Assembly: GCF_037974265.1 (NCBI RefSeq) | Contig: NZ_CP150233.1 | Location: 4,340,001 to 4,404,000, forward strand | Direction: 5' to 3' | DNA: 64,000 bases | DNA from: Paenibacillus sp. FSL R5-0623 | Lineage (GTDB): Bacteria > Bacillota > Bacilli > Paenibacillales > Paenibacillaceae | Part shown: in pieces, positions 1 through 8,161 of the stretch | Layout of the letters: each line of letters starts with the position of its first letter | Numbering within the stretch: the stretch's first letter is position 1 | Program-made: the position numbers and the translations under genes | Notes under the pieces: generated by a model | What the model was told of the DNA's origin: nothing | The model's input: only the letters and a program-made list of their open reading frames with translations | The model's database searches: none

Positions 1-644
1 TCATCACCAATCACACGTTGGAAATTCCGCACCATCATCGGATATGGATGAGGACCAACCACTGATCCCAGCACATAGAATGTATCCTCCACATTGCTGA
101 CCCAGTAGCGAAGTGCTTCATTACCAGCATCCTTCAGTGTCCGTGTTCCAGACGTCACCGGAATCACTTCTGCTCCAAGCAGCTTCATCCGAAATACGTT
201 TAACTGTTGACGCTCTGTATCTTCTTCGCCCATAAATACTTTGCATTCCAATCCAAGCAATGCGGCTACGGTTGCCGTTGCAACGCCATGTTGACCTGCA
301 CCTGTTTCTGCAATAACTTTCTTTTTGCCCATCCGTTTGGCAAGCAAACCTTGTCCAATGGCGTTATTAATTTTGTGCGCGCCTGTATGATTGAGATCTT
401 CACGTTTCAGATAAATTTTCGGTCCGCCCAATCGGCGTGACAATTGCTCTGCATGATACAATGGCGTTTCACGTCCAGAATACTCGCTTAGCAGATAGTT
501 CAGTTCCTTGTTGAATTCCTCATCTTCAGAGAAGTGGCTATATGCCTCCTCCAACTCAATAAGTGCGTTCATTAGTGTCTCAGGTACAAAGCGGCCCCCG
601 AAGTGACCGAAACGCCCGTGTTGATCCGGCAATTGATGTGTCAT
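1..644 (-). CDS. trpB: Tryptophan synthase beta chain, 3' end outside window
   Basis: Makes L-tryptophan from indole and serine with PLP, as partner of TrpA. The visible 214 codons begin MTHQLPDQHGRFGHFGGRFV, the usual TrpB amino terminus, and contain the GAHKINNA segment whose lysine binds PLP. Families are about 400 residues, so roughly half is present and the rest, with any trpA, lies beyond position 1. The start codon overlaps the trpF stop in an ATGA at 641-644, so translation is probably coupled. Last visible gene of the trp operon. Confidence 0.97.
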   Translation of the reverse strand, partial: MTHQLPDQHGRFGHFGGRFVPETLMNALIELEEAYSHFSEDEEFNKELNYLLSEYSGRETPLYHAEQLSRRLGGPKIYLKREDLNHTGAHKINNAIGQGLLAKRMGKKKVIAETGAGQHGVATATVAALLGLECKVFMGEEDTERQQLNVFRMKLLGAEVIPVTSGTRTLKDAGNEALRYWVSNVEDTFYVLGSVVGPHPYPMMVRNFQRVIGD

Positions 645-1381
645 GCCTGCTTCACCCTTTCTACGAATGCTGTAATTTTGGCAATATCCTTCACACCTTC
701 AGTCTCCACGCCGCTGGATACATCGACGCCGAAAGGTGCATATGTCTGTATTAGTTGTTGTACATTGTCCGGCTGCAAACCTCCTGCAACGAACAGAGCA
801 ATTTCGCGACTTTTTGCCCATTCGGCATAGGCAGGAATTCGCTCCCAGGCAAACGTTTTCCCGGAGCCCCCTCCATATAGAGGATCATGGGTATCAAGCA
901 ATATCGCATCCACGAATTTATCATAAGTATCAAGAGCCCTTATGGCTGCATCATCAGCTTCCGGCCCCGTTTCATCTTTGGGAAAAGAAAAAACTTTGAA
1001 CACTTTGGCATTCCACCGCTGCTTCACCTGCTGGCAAAATTCCGCAGACTCCTGTCCATGCAGTTGAATAACATCCAGGTGAGCAATCTCCATAATGTGT
1101 TCCAGTTCATCGAGCGTAGGATTCACAAATACACCCGCAAGCTTCGGCCGATCATAGATAGACCATTCGAACAGCACCGTTCTTAATGCAGCAGCCTGCT
1201 CGGGTTCGATTCGGCGGCGTGATTTGGCAAAAACAACACCAATGTAATCCACAGGCAAGTTTATCATCGATTTTAGCACTTCAACGTCCTGAAGTCCACA
1301 TATTTTTACGGCCGCTGGCAGCGGGTTTCTCAGTTCTGACATACTGTCGCCTGTGCCATCGTGTATGGAAGTATTCATCAT
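641..1381 (-). CDS. trpF: Phosphoribosylanthranilate isomerase
   Basis: Converts N-(5-phosphoribosyl)anthranilate to CdRP, the third step from chorismate to tryptophan. A single TIM-barrel of 246 residues. The strand-1 motif KICGLQ is near residue 26 and the phosphate-binding FVAGGLQPDNV and GVDVSSGVE motifs are near the end. The first Met overlaps the trpC stop as ATGA (1378-1381). An internal Met at codon 14 (MSELRNP) would give the family's usual length, so the first 13 residues are uncertain. Lies between trpC and trpB. Confidence 0.96.
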   Translation of the reverse strand: MMNTSIHDGTGDSMSELRNPLPAAVKICGLQDVEVLKSMINLPVDYIGVVFAKSRRRIEPEQAAALRTVLFEWSIYDRPKLAGVFVNPTLDELEHIMEIAHLDVIQLHGQESAEFCQQVKQRWNAKVFKVFSFPKDETGPEADDAAIRALDTYDKFVDAILLDTHDPLYGGGSGKTFAWERIPAYAEWAKSREIALFVAGGLQPDNVQQLIQTYAPFGVDVSSGVETEGVKDIAKITAFVERVKQA

Positions 1382-2166
1382 TTGGGTCCCATCAGATCAT
1401 ATACAGCCGCCTCGACATCATCCTTGCGCATGAGATGCTCACCTACGAGAATACCGTGAACGCCGGCCTGGATCAGAGGTACTGTTGATTCTGGTCCGTC
1501 AATACCACTTTCGCTAATCAAGGTAACGCTACTTGGAATCAATTCCATCAAATCCAGTGTCGTGTTCAGACTGGTTTCGAATGTTTTCAAATTCCGATTA
1601 TTGATGCCCACAAGGGTTGCCTGCGGAATCTCCAATACCTGCTCCAGTTCTGTTCGATCATGGACTTCAATCAAGGCATCCAGCCCCAAACTTTTGGCAA
1701 ATTCCAGATATTGACGAATCTGTTCAGGTGTCAGAATGCTGGCAATCAGCAGTATTGCATCTGCACCCAGTAATCTGGCCTCGGCAATCTGTCGTTCATC
1801 TATAATAAAATCCTTGCGTAATAGCGGAATGTTCACCGCTTGATGAATCGCCTGCAAGTACTCGTTGCTGCCTTGAAAATACGACACATCCGTTAATACG
1901 GAGATGCAGTCAGCACCCGCTCGCTCATAAGCGGCAGCAATCTCTACCGGATGAAAATCCGGACGAATTAACCCTTTGGACGGCGAAGCCTTCTTCACTT
2001 CAGCAATAAGGCCGAGTTTGCGATTTCGTCCGCTAGATAGTGCTTTTTCAAACCCCCGGGTTGCGGGTAGTTGTTCGATTTTTTGGATAGCTTCATCCAT
2101 GCGAAATGTCTGTGCCAGAACTTCAACTTCTTTATGTTTGGTTGCAACGATTCGATCAAGATACAT
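1378..2166 (-). CDS. trpC: Indole-3-glycerol phosphate synthase
   Basis: Closes the indole ring, converting CdRP to indole-3-glycerol phosphate. The 262 residues are full length for this TIM-barrel. Hallmarks are EVKKASPSKG near residue 56, LLRKDFIID near 115, NNRNLKTFE near 190 and SESGI near 218, containing the catalytic Lys and Glu positions of the family. The start overlaps the trpD end by 11 bases and the stop overlaps trpF, so it is translated inside a tightly packed trpEDCFB transcript. Confidence 0.97.
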   Translation of the reverse strand: MYLDRIVATKHKEVEVLAQTFRMDEAIQKIEQLPATRGFEKALSSGRNRKLGLIAEVKKASPSKGLIRPDFHPVEIAAAYERAGADCISVLTDVSYFQGSNEYLQAIHQAVNIPLLRKDFIIDERQIAEARLLGADAILLIASILTPEQIRQYLEFAKSLGLDALIEVHDRTELEQVLEIPQATLVGINNRNLKTFETSLNTTLDLMELIPSSVTLISESGIDGPESTVPLIQAGVHGILVGEHLMRKDDVEAAVYDLMGPK

Positions 2167-3247
2167 GACTGTACGCCTCCGTTGTATGAATTAACTGTTC
2201 AAGCTTCCCGGCAGCTTTGCCCGAATCTACCGCTTCTGCGGCAAGTGTCACCCCTTCAGCAATGCTATCTGCAAGACCGGATACATAGATGCACGCTCCA
2301 GCGTTCAATAAAACGACATCGCGATAGGCACTCTGCTCACCCTGGAAGATCCTCTTAATAATTTCGGCATTCTGTGCCGCATCTCCTCCAAGCACCGCTT
2401 CAAGCGGATGCAGAGACAAGCCCATATCACGTGGATCAATATCGTAGGTTTTCACTTCACCATTGCGAAGTTCAGACACCTGAGTTGGTGCCGAGATACT
2501 GATTTCATCCAGACCATCATGGCTGGCCACAACCAACGCTCTTTTGAGACCAAGACGATTCAGTACTTCAGCAATCATCGGCGTCCGGGAACGATCATAC
2601 AGGCCAAGCAATTGGCGATCTGCTCCCGCAGGATTGGTTAATGGTCCGAGCATATTGAAAATAGTACGAACACCCAGCTCTTTTCTTGGTCCTGCCGCAT
2701 GTCGCATGGAAGGATGATATACCTGGGCAAAACAGAAGCAGATTCCGATATCATCCAGACATTGTCTGGCCTGCTCGCCGTTCAGATGGATATTTACACC
2801 GAGTGCCTCTAATACATCTGCACTACCCGCTTTGCCTGAAGCTGAACGATTGCCATGTTTGGCGACCCGAACTGAGACGGCCGAAGCAATAATGGCGGAT
2901 GCTGTGGAAATATTGAATTTGTGAATACCCGATCCACCTGTTCCACAAGTGTCCAGCAAGCCGCTGCCATCCGTTAGAATTCGTCCGCCCTGACCACGCA
3001 TGGCTTCAGCAAAACCGGTGATCTCATCCACCGTTTCCCCCTTCATCCGCAGCGCCATCAGCAAACCTCCGATTTGAGCCGGCGTTGCCTCACCTCTCAT
3101 AATCGAGTACATCAAATCTCTTGCTTCGGCTTGCTCCAGATGGCTGCCCTCCAAAATTTTCGCCAGGCCATTCTTCATGCCTTCCTCACGAGTAATCTCA
3201 GCAATGGGGGTTACAGGGTTCTCATTCATTATTGGGTTTATGTTCAT
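2156..3247 (-). CDS. trpD: Anthranilate phosphoribosyltransferase
   Basis: Transfers phosphoribose from PRPP to anthranilate, the second step of the branch. The 363 residues include the glycine-rich PRPP loop (LLDTCGTGGSG near residue 100), KHGNRSASGKAGSADVLEALG, and the conserved HPSMRHAAGPRKELGVRT segment. A GAGGAG lies nine bases before the first ATG, supporting the start at 3247; a second Met at codon 7 is possible. It follows trpE by 17 bases and overlaps trpC. Confidence 0.97.
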   Translation of the reverse strand: MNINPIMNENPVTPIAEITREEGMKNGLAKILEGSHLEQAEARDLMYSIMRGEATPAQIGGLLMALRMKGETVDEITGFAEAMRGQGGRILTDGSGLLDTCGTGGSGIHKFNISTASAIIASAVSVRVAKHGNRSASGKAGSADVLEALGVNIHLNGEQARQCLDDIGICFCFAQVYHPSMRHAAGPRKELGVRTIFNMLGPLTNPAGADRQLLGLYDRSRTPMIAEVLNRLGLKRALVVASHDGLDEISISAPTQVSELRNGEVKTYDIDPRDMGLSLHPLEAVLGGDAAQNAEIIKRIFQGEQSAYRDVVLLNAGACIYVSGLADSIAEGVTLAAEAVDSGKAAGKLEQLIHTTEAYSHVS

Positions 3248-3264
3248 CTCCGGTCTCTCCTCTC

Positions 3265-4833
3265 TCAGTTCTTAGCGGCCGCTGGTGTAACAAAGTAGTC
3301 TGCATTCGCCAGTCTCAACGTGCTGTTCTTTTCTTTGGCAGGAAACATTGCTTCTGCTGTTCGAATAGCCTTGAGCAATGCTTTAGCTTTGTTAACCGTT
3401 TCCTCATATTCATTCTCAGGCACAGAATCCCATACGATTCCCGCTCCGGCCTGTACATATGCTTTTCCTTTTTTGAAAATAATCGTACGAATCGTAATAC
3501 AGGAGTCCATGTTACCCGAGAAACCAAGGTATCCGATTGCTCCTGCATAAGCACCCCGTGCCTCTTTCTCCAGTTCCGCGATAATCTCCATTGCTCGCAG
3601 TTTCGGTGCACCGGATACGGTACCCGCTGGCAAGCAAGAGAGGAATGCATCGAAGAAATCCTTATCTTCTCTTAGCTCGCCCGTAACGTTGGATACCAAG
3701 TGCATCACGTGAGAATACCGTTCAATCTCCATGAACATGTCACACTTCACACTGCCGAAGCTGGATACCCGGCCCAGATCGTTACGCCCCAGATCAACCA
3801 GCATCAGATGCTCCGCGCGTTCCTTCTCATCCTGGAGCAGATCAGCAGCGAGTGCACGATCTTCCGCTTCTGTCGCCCCCCTTGGACGTGTACCTGCAAT
3901 CGGTCGTGTCTCCACACGATTCCCATCCACCTTGACCAGCGCTTCAGGCGATGTACCCACGATAATCTCATCATCCATTTTGAGGTAGTACATATAAGGT
4001 GATGGATTCAGGGTCCGAAGCACACGATACACGTGAAGCGGAGAAACTTCCGTATCAATGTGGAAACGCTGGGATAATACCACTTGAAAAATATCACCTG
4101 CGCGAATGTAATCTTTGGCTTGCTCCACATTACCGATAAATTGCTCCTTCGTGAGGTTGGAGCGGATGTCCCCCAGTTCCACGTCTCCCGGAATGGAACG
4201 CGGATTCAGGTTCTCCCCTGGTCCTTGCTGCTGCAAACGTTCTGCGGCCTGCTCCAGCTTCTCCGAAGTCACTGCATACGCTTGACGTATCTCGTCATCC
4301 GTTGCACCGTCCTTGACGTGTACGTTACCAACGAGCAGCATCTGCTGCTTCACATGGTCAAACACGATAATCTGGTCACAGAACATAAAGCGAATGTCAT
4401 CCATATTCAGGTCATCCAGCGCGTGGGCTGGAAGCTTCTCATAATAGGAGAGCAGATCATATCCAAAGAAACCAATTGCCCCACCTGTGAATGGTGGCAG
4501 TTCATCATCTTTTGGGCTGCGGTACTTACGCAGCAATGCTTTCAGTTCTTCAATCGGTTTGCCTGGCAATTCACGAGTTTTCCCTGCTTCTTCTACAACA
4601 ATCCGGCCTTTCTTGGCCGAAATCATCAGGAACGGATCTGTACCGATGAATGAGTATCTCGCCCATTGGATACCCCCCTCTACACTTTCCAACAGGAATG
4701 CCCGGTCGTTGTCAGCATAACGGCGGAATATTCGAATCGGAGTCTCCATATCTGCCAGAATCCGTTTGACTACCGGAATCAGATTATACTCATTCGACAT
4801 TTTCAGTACTTGATTAACGTTTGGCGTTATCAT
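3265..4833 (-). CDS. trpE: Anthranilate synthase component I
   Basis: Chorismate plus ammonia or glutamine to anthranilate, the committed step of tryptophan synthesis. A glutamine amidotransferase subunit is not encoded next to it, so the TrpG/PabA partner is probably elsewhere, as in B. subtilis. The 522 residues carry the chorismate-binding core: IVGTSPEALVKV, RPIAGTRPRGAT, DLGRNDLGRVSS and GTVSGAPKLRAMEII. I chose the ATG at 4833 (MITPNVNQVL) because AAAGGA sits nine bases upstream; an upstream in-frame extension to 4875 would start at the foot of the leader terminator and has no good ribosome site. First gene of the TRAP-controlled operon. Confidence 0.96.
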   Translation of the reverse strand: MITPNVNQVLKMSNEYNLIPVVKRILADMETPIRIFRRYADNDRAFLLESVEGGIQWARYSFIGTDPFLMISAKKGRIVVEEAGKTRELPGKPIEELKALLRKYRSPKDDELPPFTGGAIGFFGYDLLSYYEKLPAHALDDLNMDDIRFMFCDQIIVFDHVKQQMLLVGNVHVKDGATDDEIRQAYAVTSEKLEQAAERLQQQGPGENLNPRSIPGDVELGDIRSNLTKEQFIGNVEQAKDYIRAGDIFQVVLSQRFHIDTEVSPLHVYRVLRTLNPSPYMYYLKMDDEIIVGTSPEALVKVDGNRVETRPIAGTRPRGATEAEDRALAADLLQDEKERAEHLMLVDLGRNDLGRVSSFGSVKCDMFMEIERYSHVMHLVSNVTGELREDKDFFDAFLSCLPAGTVSGAPKLRAMEIIAELEKEARGAYAGAIGYLGFSGNMDSCITIRTIIFKKGKAYVQAGAGIVWDSVPENEYEETVNKAKALLKAIRTAEAMFPAKEKNSTLRLANADYFVTPAAAKN

Positions 4834-4876
4834 CAGATCACGTCCTTTCAGATTTAGGTAGAAGAAACAATTCAAT

Positions 4877-4907
4877 ATAAAAAAACCTCTACCATTAGGT
4901 AGAGGTT
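4877..4907 (-). terminator. Intrinsic terminator in trp leader (attenuator)
   Basis: On the minus strand AACCTCTACC, loop TAAT, GGTAGAGGTT is a perfect 10-bp stem followed by TTTTTTATA, placed 44 bases before the trpE ATG. A terminator between promoter and first structural gene is the signature of attenuation. Its 5' arm contains CUCUAC, complementary to GUAGAG within the TRAP triplets about 370 nt upstream. Confidence 0.9.
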
Positions 4908-5231
4908 TGGTTATAAGCTGTATTTAACAGGGTGATGCTTCATAAATAACAAGTCCCTATACTTCGCTGTCGGATTATTCACAGGTCGCTGAATTGATGC
5001 ATCTCACATCATCCAAATCGGGAAAATAAATTAGTTATAACACTTCAACTACTCATTCCAATATTACGTAAAATATAGGAGAGTACATTGATTGTGTTTG
5101 TACCAAAATATATCAAAACAAAAGATGTCCTATGACACGTTTGTTTTCCCTGTTCCTGTTACCTATTCCGTAGCACGACGTACCGTGAATCAGTTGACCG
5201 GTTTCTGTTGCCCCGGTTACCACCCACTGGA

Positions 5232-5286
5232 CTCTGCTATATACTCCACTAGCTCAGCTGCTCTCAGCTCAATCTCAACTCTACTC
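5232..5286 (-). promoter_or_regulatory. TRAP binding site: 11 NAG triplets in trp leader
   Basis: Read on the minus strand, triplets GAG GAG GAG GAG GAG CAG GAG TAG GAG TAG GAG begin at plus positions (3' end of each triplet given as CTC-type start) 5284, 5279, 5274, 5268, 5263, 5258, 5253, 5249, 5244, 5237 and 5232. Spacers are two bases almost throughout, with single cases of 1, 3 and 4. This is the known recognition pattern of the 11-subunit TRAP protein, whose gene mtrB is at 14760-14981. Two further triplets (CAG 5289, GAG 5295) continue the phase towards the promoter. When tryptophan-loaded TRAP binds, antitermination is expected to be blocked and trpEDCFB shut off. Confidence 0.92.
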
Positions 5287-5297
5287 AACTGGTTCTC

Positions 5298-5326
5298 ACT
5301 ATACATCATTATGATCGGTTTGACAA
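5298..5326 (-). promoter_or_regulatory. Sigma-A promoter of the trp operon
   Basis: TTGTCA (5321-5326), 17-base spacer, TATAGT (5298-5303) on the minus strand, immediately behind the aroH stop (5335). The predicted start is about 5290, so the transcript would begin with the TRAP triplets themselves. trp genes should also be reached by readthrough from the aroC promoter, as in the B. subtilis supraoperon. Confidence 0.85.
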
Positions 5327-5334
5327 CCCACTAC

Positions 5335-5721
5335 TTAAGAGCCAGAAGGTGTTGCCAAATCCGGACGTAATGCCTGTGCACCGTTCAGATACACATGGTT
5401 GATTTCATTCTGAGCTTTGTTTGTATTCACATGCACCATGAAACGAATGCACTGCGCCAAGGCACCTTTAACAGGAACCTCCAGTGCACACATCAGTGGT
5501 ACAAGTTCCCAGCCATCCAGTTGGCGAATAGCTTTTGCCGGGAATGCAGCATCCAGATCCCCAGTTAACGTAATCCACACACTGCAGATATCTTCCGGTT
5601 GGATCTCATTGCGATCCACGATCTCCTGCAACAATACAGCCGTTTCCTTCAAAATCTGTTCTTCGTTGTTCTGCGTGACTGTTGTAGCCCCGCGAATTCC
5701 CCGTGTGACCATTGCTGTCAT
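5335..5721 (-). CDS. aroH: Chorismate mutase, AroH type
   Basis: Chorismate to prephenate, diverting flux to Phe and Tyr. The 128 residues match the small monofunctional trimeric class: MVTRGIRGATTV at the start, the FPAKAIRQL segment and VPVKGALAQCIRFMVHVNT, carrying the conserved arginines and Cys-Ile-Arg of this class. The stop sits only nine bases from the trp -35 box, and the start shares an ATGA with the aroB stop (5718-5721). Confidence 0.95.
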   Translation of the reverse strand: MTAMVTRGIRGATTVTQNNEEQILKETAVLLQEIVDRNEIQPEDICSVWITLTGDLDAAFPAKAIRQLDGWELVPLMCALEVPVKGALAQCIRFMVHVNTNKAQNEINHVYLNGAQALRPDLATPSGS

Positions 5722-6812
5722 TCTCCCTTCCTGAGCGTTTCAATGACGTCCCGAACTGCCGACACAGGTACGTCCTTCACAATTCTTGCAGCCCCAATCC
5801 GATCAGGAATGATAAACACCATATGACCTTCACGGAACTTTTTGTCATGCATCATCGCTTCCATTAAAGCATCCGTGTCGAGATGCGCAGGCATCGTTGT
5901 TGGAAGGCGAAGTGAACGCAGCATGCGGACCGTATCTTCATAGAGCCCTGCTGGCGCACCAAGCTTCTCACCAAGCAATGCTGATCCAGCCATACCGATC
6001 GAGATCGCTTCTCCGTGCAGGAATTCTCCATAACCGGCAATCGCTTCAATGGCATGACCAATCGTATGTCCCAGGTTTAACAACGCACGTTCTCCATTTT
6101 CACGTTCGTCTCTGGATACAATCTCTGCTTTAATACCACAACCACGCTCCAAGCCGTATCCCAATGCTTCCGGATTAAGCGCAAGCAGTTCTTCCGCATG
6201 TTCCTCACACCAATGTGCAAAAGCCTCATCACGGATCAGCCCGTGCTTCAGCATCTCTGACAATCCTGCCGATACATCTCGTGGTGGCAAGGATTGAAGT
6301 GTGTCCACATCATAGAGCACTAGCTCGGGCTGGTGGAATGCACCGATCATATTTTTGGCCAGCGGATGATTGACAGCTACTTTGCCCCCCACACTACTGT
6401 CATGCGCCAAAATCGTTGTAGGTACTTGAACAAACTTGATTCCACGCATATATGTAGCGGCAACAAAGCCAGCCAGATCACCTACGACACCACCACCTAG
6501 GGCCAGAATCGCAGAACTCCGATCCAGTTTGCCTTCGATCGCAACGGTCATCATATCCTGGTACACCGAAAGGGATTTCGATGTTTCACCAGAGGGCACA
6601 ACCGCCGATACGACTGTATAACCAGCCGTACGCAGCGTTTGCTCCAAACCTGACAAGTATTTGGGAGCCACATTTTCATCTGTAATGATGAGTAGCGGAC
6701 TTTTTTTGGTCAAGCCATATTGCTCAAAATATTGAGGGGCTTGTGCCAATAGGCCGCTACCAATCAGAATCGGATATGAGCGTTCCTCCAACTGTACCGT
6801 CAGCTGACGCAT
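5718..6812 (-). CDS. aroB: 3-dehydroquinate synthase
   Basis: Second shikimate-pathway step: DAHP to 3-dehydroquinate, needing NAD and a divalent metal. The 364 residues carry ALGGGVVGDLAGFVAATYMRG (NAD-binding), TTILAHDSSVGGKVAVNH, the metal histidines in LNLGHTIGHAIE and LHGEAISIGM. I chose MRQLTVQL at 6812, one base after the aroC stop, because GGAG lies ten bases upstream inside the end of aroC; a longer in-frame extension overlaps aroC and has no family support. Member of aroC-aroB-aroH. Confidence 0.96.
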   Translation of the reverse strand: MRQLTVQLEERSYPILIGSGLLAQAPQYFEQYGLTKKSPLLIITDENVAPKYLSGLEQTLRTAGYTVVSAVVPSGETSKSLSVYQDMMTVAIEGKLDRSSAILALGGGVVGDLAGFVAATYMRGIKFVQVPTTILAHDSSVGGKVAVNHPLAKNMIGAFHQPELVLYDVDTLQSLPPRDVSAGLSEMLKHGLIRDEAFAHWCEEHAEELLALNPEALGYGLERGCGIKAEIVSRDERENGERALLNLGHTIGHAIEAIAGYGEFLHGEAISIGMAGSALLGEKLGAPAGLYEDTVRMLRSLRLPTTMPAHLDTDALMEAMMHDKKFREGHMVFIIPDRIGAARIVKDVPVSAVRDVIETLRKGE

Positions 6813-6813
6813 A

Positions 6814-7983
6814 TTAGTAATTCTCCAGTTGAGCGTTATAACTTGCAACATTGGCACGGATCTCTTCCATGGAATCGCCGCCGAATTTCTCCAGGAATGC
6901 TTTGGCAATTTCCCACGCTACAACATGCTCCATAACCACACTCGCTGCTGGTACAGCACAAGCGTCCGAGCGCTCAACCTGAGCCGTAAATGCTTCTTTT
7001 GTATCAATATCAACACTTTGCAGTGGCTTATACAACGTTGGGATCGGCTTCATCACACCACGTACAACGACTGGCATACCGTTCGTCATACCACCTTCGA
7101 ATCCACCCAGACGGTTAGTTGCCCGGTGGTAGCCGCGCTCATCCGTATGCATGATTTCATCATGCACCTGTGATCCCCGAATGACTCCGGCTTCGAATCC
7201 GATACCAATCTCTACACCTTTGAATGCATTAATGGACATTACGCCTTGAGCGATTCGTGCATCCAGCTTGCGATCGTATTGAACATAACTACCGAGACCA
7301 ATAGGTACCCCTTCAACGATACATTCCACGATTCCTCCGATGGAATCGCCTTCTTGTTTAATCTGGTCGATGTAGGCTTCCATCTTCTTCTCTGTCTCAG
7401 CATCCGTAACACGTACAGTGGAAGCTTCTGTCACTGCGATCAGTTCATCAATCGGAAGGTCCTGATACGGAGCTTCGATCTCTCCAATGCGAAGTACACG
7501 TCCAGCTACCTTGATTCCGAATTCAGCCAGGAACTGACGTGCAATGGCACCACATGCCACACGTACCGTTGTCTCACGTGCACTGGAGCGCTCCAGTACG
7601 TTACGCAAGTCTTTGAGATTATACTTGAGTCCACCGTTCAGATCAGCGTGTCCGGGACGAGGACGATGAACGCGACGTTTCTCCTCGTCACTGCCTTCAA
7701 TCGGCTCAATATTCATAATATTCTGCCAATGTTTCCAGTCGTTATTTTGAACAACCAGCGCTACCGGAGCACCTGTTGTATATCCGTGACGGATACCACC
7801 AACGAAATTCGCCTGATCCTTCTCGATCTGCATCCGGCGTCCACGGCCATATCCCTTTTGGCGGCGGTGAAGCTGGAAATTCAGTTCTTCAAAATCAATC
7901 GTCAAATTACTTGGCAATCCTTCAATAATAGCGGTCAATTGGGGTCCGTGCGTCTCCCCTGCGGTTAAATAGCGTAAACTCAT
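6814..7983 (-). CDS. aroC: Chorismate synthase
   Basis: Last common step of aromatic synthesis, EPSP to chorismate, using reduced FMN. The 389 residues show the family motifs GETHGPQLTAIIEGLPS near the start, RPRPGHADLNGGLKY, RSSARETTVRVACGA and GGFEGGMTNGMPVVVR. Start at MSLRYLTAGETHG, with AAAGGGGG nine bases upstream. First gene of the aro-trp supraoperon behind a near-consensus promoter. B. subtilis nomenclature calls it aroF. Confidence 0.97.
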   Translation of the reverse strand: MSLRYLTAGETHGPQLTAIIEGLPSNLTIDFEELNFQLHRRQKGYGRGRRMQIEKDQANFVGGIRHGYTTGAPVALVVQNNDWKHWQNIMNIEPIEGSDEEKRRVHRPRPGHADLNGGLKYNLKDLRNVLERSSARETTVRVACGAIARQFLAEFGIKVAGRVLRIGEIEAPYQDLPIDELIAVTEASTVRVTDAETEKKMEAYIDQIKQEGDSIGGIVECIVEGVPIGLGSYVQYDRKLDARIAQGVMSINAFKGVEIGIGFEAGVIRGSQVHDEIMHTDERGYHRATNRLGGFEGGMTNGMPVVVRGVMKPIPTLYKPLQSVDIDTKEAFTAQVERSDACAVPAASVVMEHVVAWEIAKAFLEKFGGDSMEEIRANVASYNAQLENY

Positions 7984-8045
7984 AATACGTTCCCCCTTTA
8001 AACTGTTAAACTTCACATTGCTAAAATCCCATAATTTCTTTGCTT

Positions 8046-8074
8046 ATTATAGTATAGCTGACCGGCTTTGACAA
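8046..8074 (-). promoter_or_regulatory. Sigma-A promoter for aroC-aroB-aroH
   Basis: TTGTCA (8069-8074), 17 bases, TATAAT (8046-8051) on the minus strand, 62 bases before the aroC start. It shares its -35 hexamer with the trp promoter. Confidence 0.85.
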
Positions 8075-8111
8075 GAAAGTCGGCTCTTTCTTGTACTTGG
8101 TATACAAATAA

Positions 8112-8144
8112 CCGCCTGAACACATGTACATGTGCTTCAGACGG
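8112..8144 (-). terminator. Probable terminator after cheR
   Basis: CCGTCTGAA-GCACATG paired with CATGTG-TTCAGGCGG (about 15 bp, one bulge and one G-U), followed by TTATTTGTAT on the minus strand. It separates cheR from the aroC promoter. Confidence 0.6.
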
Positions 8145-8161
8145 CTCAACAACCATTATCA

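Noticed and set aside
4911..4952. Possible leader peptide (MKHHPVKYSL) just before the trp terminator
   Set aside because: It contains no tryptophan codons, so it cannot act as a classical trp leader peptide, and the ribosome site is weak.
5210..5227. T-box-like GGGTGGTAACCGG in the trp leader
   Set aside because: The core has an extra A compared with TGGNACCGCG, there is no stem I or specifier loop, and the TRAP triplets explain the regulation better.
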